DNA of 53,584 nucleotides. Source: Eubacterium sp. Its GTDB lineage: Bacteria; Bacillota; Clostridia; Lachnospirales; Lachnospiraceae. The notes below the pieces were generated by a model. It saw nothing but the letters and a program-made list of their open reading frames with translations. It was not told the DNA's origin and did not search any database. Where the stretch lies: NCBI GenBank assembly GCA_022796875.1, contig JAAWJJ010000017.1:1-53584 (forward strand). Reading direction: 5' to 3'. Both the position numbers and the translations under genes were made by a program. Each line of letters starts with the position of its first letter. Position 1 is the stretch's first letter. Of this stretch, positions 48,373 to 53,584 are shown one piece after another.

Positions 48373-49076
48373 TGATATTTAACGGTATGTCGTCTGCGGA
48401 TTATGGTATTCAGGTGGAGTATCCGCCTGAGTATCAGACTCCTGCCAGAGATTATGAGGTGATACATATTCCGGGCAGAAACGGCGATCTCATCATTGAT
48501 AACGGTTCTTACCAAAATGTAAACCGGTCTTATCAGATCGCGATTGGGGATCCGGAAAAAGACTTTACGGGTATGGCCAATACGATAGCGGAGTGGTTAA
48601 ATTCGGCTTCCGGCTACGCCCGTCTGGAAGATTCTTACGAACCGGAATATTACCGTATGGCAATGTTTCAGGATGAGGTAACGATTGAAAATATTTTGCA
48701 GCACGCCGGAAGAGCGACGGTTGATTTTAACTGTAAGCCGCAGAGGTTTTTAAAATCCGGCGAAAATTCGCTGCGGCTGTCCGCTCCTGCGACGTTATTC
48801 AATCCTACGGGGTTTTGTTCTCTGCCATGCATTACGGTATATGGATCCGGAACCGGCGTTTTGGAGATCGACGGCTATGTGGTTCACATAGCGAATATTA
48901 AGGGTACGATCGTTTTGGACAGCGATATTCAGGATGTATACTGTGGTTCGGTGAATCGAAATGAGGATGTTATATTGGAAAGCGGGTTTCCTGAGTTGAA
49001 ATCCGGTGAGAATGAGATTACCTGGAGCGGCGGCATTACTTATGTGGAGGTGATTCCCAGATGGTGGACAATCTGA
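48363..49076 (+). CDS. distal tail protein (Dit)
   Basis: 237 residues; GGAAAGGAG precedes ATG. GVVIFNGMSSADYGIQVEYP, EVIHIPGRNGDLIIDNGSYQ, YRMAMFQDEVTIENILQHAG, ATVDFNCKPQRFLKSGE: the Dit N-terminal fold that forms the hub ring at the tail tip. Starts inside the tape measure's 3' end and overlaps the next gene by 16 bases. Confidence 0.9.
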   Translation: MGVVIFNGMSSADYGIQVEYPPEYQTPARDYEVIHIPGRNGDLIIDNGSYQNVNRSYQIAIGDPEKDFTGMANTIAEWLNSASGYARLEDSYEPEYYRMAMFQDEVTIENILQHAGRATVDFNCKPQRFLKSGENSLRLSAPATLFNPTGFCSLPCITVYGSGTGVLEIDGYVVHIANIKGTIVLDSDIQDVYCGSVNRNEDVILESGFPELKSGENEITWSGGITYVEVIPRWWTI

Positions 49077-51796
49077 TTCGGTTGTTTGAATCTACGGCAA
49101 CGTCGTTTTCAACAAACGGTATCGGCAATTTGCCAAATGCGTCAAAATGCGAAGTTGTGGAAGAAAGAAACGGCTCTTATGAGCTGGAACTGGAATATCC
49201 GGTATCCGGAAAACGATATTCGGAACTGGAACTGCGGCGGATCATAGTAGCGAGGCCGAATCCGTATTCGTCGCCGCAGCCGTTCCGGATTTATGATATT
49301 TCCAAATCAATGAACGGATTAGTGACCGTTAAGGCGGAACATATCAGTTACGATATGAGCGGTTATCCGGTAGCACCTTTTACGGCAGGTTCTGTCATTA
49401 CGGCGTTAGACGGCGTCAGGAACGGATGTATTACGCCATGTCCGTTTGAATTTTTGACGGATATCGATGACGGCGTCAGTGCGGAAAAAAAGATGATCGT
49501 AACAAAACCGGAAACGATGCGGTCTTTGCTCGGCGGTTCGGACAATTCTATACTGGATATTTTTGGCGGAGAATATGAATTCGATCAGTACAGGGTAATT
49601 CTGCATAAGAAACGAGGGACGAACCGTGGCGTTGCGATCCGTTACGGAAAGAACATGACTGATTTGAAACAGGAAGAAAATTGCAGCAATGTCTATACGG
49701 CCGTATATCCGTATTTTCTATTTGAAGACAGCGAAACGGGACAGTCAATTTTAATAGAAATACCGGAAAAAACGGTGGCTGCTCCGGGGACATATAATTT
49801 TACGCGTATATGCCCTCTGGACGTTTCCGGTTCCTGGAATAATACTTACGAGTGGGAAGACGAATATCCGTCCGAAGAGGAGATCCGGGAGATTGCGAAA
49901 AAGTATATTTCGGATAACAAGATCGGTATACCGAAAGTTTCCCTGACCGTTAGCTTTGAACTGCTATCGCAGGCGAAAGAGTATGAATTACTGTCGTTAC
50001 TGGAACAGGTGCATTTGTGCGATACTGTCAATGTGATATTTCCGGAGTTGAAAGTCAGTGCGGTTTCACAATGTATTAAAACGACGTATAACGTATTGAC
50101 AGGAAAATATATTTCTATCGAACTGGGAGAATCCCGGTCGAATCTGGCAAGCGCTATCGCTTCCCGGAATGAAGAAGTCAGTAACGATCTGACCAATCGG
50201 CCGACGTTATCGTATATGGCTCAGGCCGTTGAAAAAGCAACGCTGTTAATCAGCGGCGGACTTGGCGGTTATGTTGTGATAAGGAGCAGCACGGGTGGAA
50301 ACCATCCGGATGAAATCCTGATTATGGATACGCCGGATGTTTCCACAGCGTCAAAGGTATGGCGCTGGAATAAAGCGGGTTTGGGATATTCCGAAAACGG
50401 ATATGACGGGCCGTATGTTACGGCTATTACGCAGGACGGAGAGATTGTTGCTGATTTTGTTAAGACGGGCAGCCTTACGGCAAGTATTATTAAAGGCGGC
50501 ACATTGACGGTTGGCGGGCTTGAAAATACGGACGGCGCGATTGAAGTCAGGGATTCCAGAGGGAACCTTTTAATCAAACTGGGGGTTGACGGCATAGCAT
50601 TTTACGGAACAGGGGGCAGTACGGTCACCAAAATCGTGAACGACACGCTGCAAACAACAAATGTTACCGCGACAAATCTGAAAGTGGCGGCGGCGAATAT
50701 CACGGGAACGTTAACTGCGAATCAGATTAATACAACGAATCTGAGAGTGGCGGCGGCGAATATTACGGGAACGTTAACTGCCAGTCAGATTAATACAGCA
50801 AATCTGAGAGTGGCGGCAGCGAATATTACGGGAACGTTAACTGCCAGCCAGATCAATGCTGCCGGTTTGGTGGCCGAATCGTTCAAATATTCGGACAGCA
50901 ATTATGAATGTAGTCTTTCTGACGGGTTTCTGATCTATGACAAAAGCGAATCCTGTGAAACGTCATATGCGATCAAAGGGGTGCATGGAAGTGTGACCCT
51001 GTTTGCTTCCGGCTTGGATTTTTATACAGGTACGAACTTTAACGGAACCCATGGTTCGTTCTGGTATGATAATATGGGATTCCATTTTGACCGGTCGATT
51101 GATATCGGAACCGCTTCTATCCGGGCAGGTAATGATGGAAATGCGACCATTGTAGATTGTACGTCAAAAGGAATGTTTTATTACGGCGCTGCAAGTAACT
51201 ATACGGATGAGTCGTCATTTTCAGCGCTCAGGGGGAAAACCGTGCGGATTTATTCTCACAAAAGCGGAGCCGTTTATCTTGGCTATAGCGGGTCAACTGC
51301 GATTACGTCGGATGAAACTTTAAAAGATATTTACGAGATCGATCCCAGATATGAAGAATTTTTTATGAATCTTACGCCGGTTTTGTACACATATAAAGAA
51401 CGTGGGCACAGACGCCACATTGGATACGGAGCCAGGGCTGTTGAAAAAGCGTTGAAAAAAGCAGGGTTGAGTACGGAAGAGTTTGCCGGGATTTTAATCG
51501 ACAGGGATGTTACGATCGGCTCTGATGAAATGGGAACTGATGAAGACGTACATTTCGATGAATTATATTCTTTACGATATGAAGAGTTTGGCCCATTGTA
51601 TGCCCATATGTTGAAAAAGGCATATCAGCGTCTTGAAGAGCAACAGGAAGAAATCGGCAATTTGAAGAGTAAAACGGACGGGCAGCAAAAAGAAATCGGC
51701 AATTTGAAGAGTAAAGTTGATGAACAACAGCAGAGAATAAATGAACTTTCAATGCAGATAAAAGAGGCATTGATATGTCTGAAAGAAAGGATGTGA
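49061..51796 (+). CDS. tail-associated (Tal/endopeptidase-tail) protein with S74-like chaperone end
   Basis: 911 residues. N-terminal ~370: prophage tail hub (IRLFESTATSFSTNGIGNLP, SYELELEYPVSGKRYSELEL, QPFRIYDISKSMNGLVTVKA). Middle: beta-helical part with three 21-residue repeats. C-terminal ~160: SDETLKDIYEIDPRYEEFFM, YKERGHRRHIGYGARAVEKA, YSLRYEEFGPLYAHMLKKAY, resembling the peptidase S74 intramolecular chaperone (Ser in TSDE, Lys in TLKD), then coiled coil with repeated EIGNLKSK. No peptidoglycan hydrolase domain is evident. Likely tail-tip spike or fibre. Confidence 0.9.
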   Translation: MVDNLIRLFESTATSFSTNGIGNLPNASKCEVVEERNGSYELELEYPVSGKRYSELELRRIIVARPNPYSSPQPFRIYDISKSMNGLVTVKAEHISYDMSGYPVAPFTAGSVITALDGVRNGCITPCPFEFLTDIDDGVSAEKKMIVTKPETMRSLLGGSDNSILDIFGGEYEFDQYRVILHKKRGTNRGVAIRYGKNMTDLKQEENCSNVYTAVYPYFLFEDSETGQSILIEIPEKTVAAPGTYNFTRICPLDVSGSWNNTYEWEDEYPSEEEIREIAKKYISDNKIGIPKVSLTVSFELLSQAKEYELLSLLEQVHLCDTVNVIFPELKVSAVSQCIKTTYNVLTGKYISIELGESRSNLASAIASRNEEVSNDLTNRPTLSYMAQAVEKATLLISGGLGGYVVIRSSTGGNHPDEILIMDTPDVSTASKVWRWNKAGLGYSENGYDGPYVTAITQDGEIVADFVKTGSLTASIIKGGTLTVGGLENTDGAIEVRDSRGNLLIKLGVDGIAFYGTGGSTVTKIVNDTLQTTNVTATNLKVAAANITGTLTANQINTTNLRVAAANITGTLTASQINTANLRVAAANITGTLTASQINAAGLVAESFKYSDSNYECSLSDGFLIYDKSESCETSYAIKGVHGSVTLFASGLDFYTGTNFNGTHGSFWYDNMGFHFDRSIDIGTASIRAGNDGNATIVDCTSKGMFYYGAASNYTDESSFSALRGKTVRIYSHKSGAVYLGYSGSTAITSDETLKDIYEIDPRYEEFFMNLTPVLYTYKERGHRRHIGYGARAVEKALKKAGLSTEEFAGILIDRDVTIGSDEMGTDEDVHFDELYSLRYEEFGPLYAHMLKKAYQRLEEQQEEIGNLKSKTDGQQKEIGNLKSKVDEQQQRINELSMQIKEALICLKERM
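50675..50863 (+). repeat. three 63-bp in-frame repeats in the tail protein
   Basis: Three units of NLxVAAANITGTLTAxQINT, 63 bases each, nearly identical in DNA. They form a beta-helix or triple-stranded stalk before the receptor-proximal part. Confidence 0.8.
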
Positions 51797-51803
51797 TATT
51801 TTT

Positions 51804-53584
51804 ATGAGTGTATCGACTTATATACCGGATGATACGAAGATCATCCATACCGCGTATGCTGATTTTGTTTCCCGGCAGATTAGCCGGCCGGTTCATGTGG
51901 TACAGTATGATGACGGATTACCGGTTTTAGAAGTGAAGTTGTTTCACGACGGACAGCCTTATATAGTGCCGTCAGATGCTGATATTAATATCAAGCTTGA
52001 AAAACCGGATGGAAAATTTGTGTATAATCCGGCGCTTGGATGCGATTCTACGCGGACGATTGTATATTTTGAAGTTACGTATCAGATGGCTGTGTTATCC
52101 GGGGAAATCAGCCCGGTGATCGAAGTTTTGATTGGCACTTCCGTATCGGCATCCAGTTCTATCAGTATTATTATCGACAGAAACCCGGCACAGAAAGAAG
52201 CTATGGAGTCTACTTCAGAATGGGCGGCAATTCAAGGGGCGGTAAAATATGCGAAAGAGGCAATTGATGCGGCGGCCGATGCTTCCGCATCCCGTTCGGC
52301 GGCGTTTATTTCGGAAACAAATGCAAAGGATAAAGCGTTAGAAGCATCAGAGGCGGCGTTAAGCGCTGAAAACAGTGCAGTGATAGCCGGACAAAAGGTT
52401 ACTGAGGCGACTACGTATGCAACAAGTGCCGAAAACAGTGCGGGCGTTTCCGAGAATTACTCGAAGCTTTCCAAATCATGGGCGTGCGGAGATACTGGCG
52501 TGAGAGCGGGGGAAGACGAAAACAATTCGGAGTTTTATTCTAAACTTGCGCAGCAATTAACGGATGAGGCGCAGAAGTTATTGGATCAGGCACAAAAGAT
52601 TGTTGCGGCATCTACTTCCGGCGCATTAATTCCTGTCGGGACGGTTCCGTTTGCAGGTCTTCCGACAAATCCTGCTGTCGGGTACATGTATAATATTTCT
52701 GACGATTTTACAACCGACGACCGGTTTGTGGAAGGAGCGGGGATATTTTATCGTGCAGGAGCAAACGTTTACTGGACAAAAGACGGGCAGTGGGATGCCT
52801 TAACGGGCGTTCAGATTACCGGTGTAAAAGGAAGAACAGAAGATTTATACAGAACCGGAAATGTTAATTTGACACCGGCCAATATCGGAGCGGTAGATAA
52901 ACATGGTGATATTATGGACGCTTCCCTGAATATGAATGGTGCTTCATCGTCTATTTTGTTTACCGATTTCTCCCAAACCGGAGGTAATGCCAGAGGACTT
53001 GCTTTCAGGGATCCGGGTGGCAATACGGCATCTGGAATAGGAGCGTTATCATCTGGCGACGGTATTCCAGACGAACTCTATTTTGCTGTCAGCAATGAAC
53101 CATATAATAGTTCGGAAGGGTTGAGAATCGACAGGGAAAACATAAAATGGAAGAATACTGACTTGCTCACAGAAACGGGGGATACCCTAAATAACATTGT
53201 GACATTTACCAGTGGGGATTCGACTATAGTAAATGAATGGACAGACGTTTCGGTTTTGGCAAGCAAGGAAAAACATAGTTCAATTTTAGCAAAGATTTCC
53301 ACTATGTTTAAGAACCTCAGATATTTGTATAAAATGTTTGGGACTGCGGATATTTCAGCAATAGGCGACGGAACAGTAACAGGGGCAATTAGCGGGTTAA
53401 ACACGAATTTAGGGAAGCAATTAAAATGCGGCGTTTTGACTGATACTATTTCTGGTATTCCTGCAAGAGGAACTACAACTATAGAATTAAATACCGGATT
53501 ATCTTCATCAAACAGTATTGTGGCAACTATTCCGTACTTAATCCATAATTCATACATACAAATAGAGTGCAAATTCACAAGTGT
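51804..53584 (+). CDS. receptor-binding / baseplate upper protein-like, 3' end outside window
   Basis: At least 593 residues, open at the right edge; AAGGATG lies upstream of ATG. Residues 1-130 (MSVSTYIPDDTKIIHTAYAD, GLPVLEVKLFHDGQPYIVPS, INIKLEKPDGK) resemble the BppU N-terminal domain that attaches to the tail tip. Residues ~150-270 form an alanine-rich coiled coil. Then VGYMYNISDDFTTDDRFVEG and later repeats (LTPANIGAVDKHGDIMDASL) typical of fibres. It presumably binds the host surface. Confidence 0.87.
   Translation, partial: MSVSTYIPDDTKIIHTAYADFVSRQISRPVHVVQYDDGLPVLEVKLFHDGQPYIVPSDADINIKLEKPDGKFVYNPALGCDSTRTIVYFEVTYQMAVLSGEISPVIEVLIGTSVSASSSISIIIDRNPAQKEAMESTSEWAAIQGAVKYAKEAIDAAADASASRSAAFISETNAKDKALEASEAALSAENSAVIAGQKVTEATTYATSAENSAGVSENYSKLSKSWACGDTGVRAGEDENNSEFYSKLAQQLTDEAQKLLDQAQKIVAASTSGALIPVGTVPFAGLPTNPAVGYMYNISDDFTTDDRFVEGAGIFYRAGANVYWTKDGQWDALTGVQITGVKGRTEDLYRTGNVNLTPANIGAVDKHGDIMDASLNMNGASSSILFTDFSQTGGNARGLAFRDPGGNTASGIGALSSGDGIPDELYFAVSNEPYNSSEGLRIDRENIKWKNTDLLTETGDTLNNIVTFTSGDSTIVNEWTDVSVLASKEKHSSILAKISTMFKNLRYLYKMFGTADISAIGDGTVTGAISGLNTNLGKQLKCGVLTDTISGIPARGTTTIELNTGLSSSNSIVATIPYLIHNSYIQIECKFTS

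Noticed and set aside
1-53584. Integrase, repressor, attachment sites, tRNA genes, reverse transcriptase or diversity-generating repeats
   Set aside because: Looked for by motif and structure and not seen; absence in this window does not exclude them beyond its ends.

Overview
The window is a 53.6 kb contiguous piece of a tailed double-stranded DNA phage (siphovirus layout) of a low-to-mid GC Firmicute, most likely a Clostridia/Lachnospiraceae host. This rests on the strong AGGAGG-type ribosome sites, the DUF6353-like and HHGIKGxKWGV-type phage proteins, and HK97-type head and long-tail genes. No integrase, repressor, tRNA or CRISPR was recognised, and both ends are cut inside genes, so lifestyle is undecided. 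Nearly all large genes are on the + strand.

Layout. 1-5.1 kb: small and membrane proteins of unknown function, including two DUF6353-like paralogues. 5.1-9.6 kb: replication, with one 1346-residue protein joining an SF3 helicase, an archaeo-eukaryotic-type primase and a family B DNA polymerase, then an ssDNA-binding-protein candidate. 9.6-20.3 kb: accessory region with three toxin-immunity-like pairs built on a shared [16 protein letters not shown] linker, an SF2 helicase, a lytic transglycosylase, a HAD phosphatase, many tiny genes, hairpins and repeated elements. 20.3-20.9 kb: a GGCCCACTTTT repeat cluster and a candidate ~160-nt structured RNA with its own promoter and terminator. 20.9-26.3 kb: an unknown 344-aa protein, two PD-(D/E)XK nucleases and an 893-aa protein carrying the DFDGD signature of RNA polymerase beta-prime. 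26.3-39.4 kb: packaging and head genes (TerS, HNH, connector, TerL, portal with a toxin-like tail, fused protease-capsid, neck, tail tube, chaperones). 39.4-53.6 kb: a 3003-aa tape measure, distal tail protein, tail-associated protein with an S74-like chaperone end, and a receptor-binding protein cut by the window edge.

Two themes stand out. First, a modular toxin-like system: the same linker occurs in three accessory genes and the portal, each followed by a different C-terminal domain and small immunity-like genes, one of them duplicated with its ribosome site. Second, about ten very small minus-strand genes sit in gaps or tail-to-tail with + genes; most have a near-consensus promoter with an exact 17-bp spacer, suggesting they are transcribed by host RNA polymerase independently of the lytic operons. 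Several small accessory genes look broken by single-base changes (frameshift near 9803, A7 tract near 17954, in-frame TGA at 11038).

All functional calls come from reading motifs and from memory of families; no database search was run.
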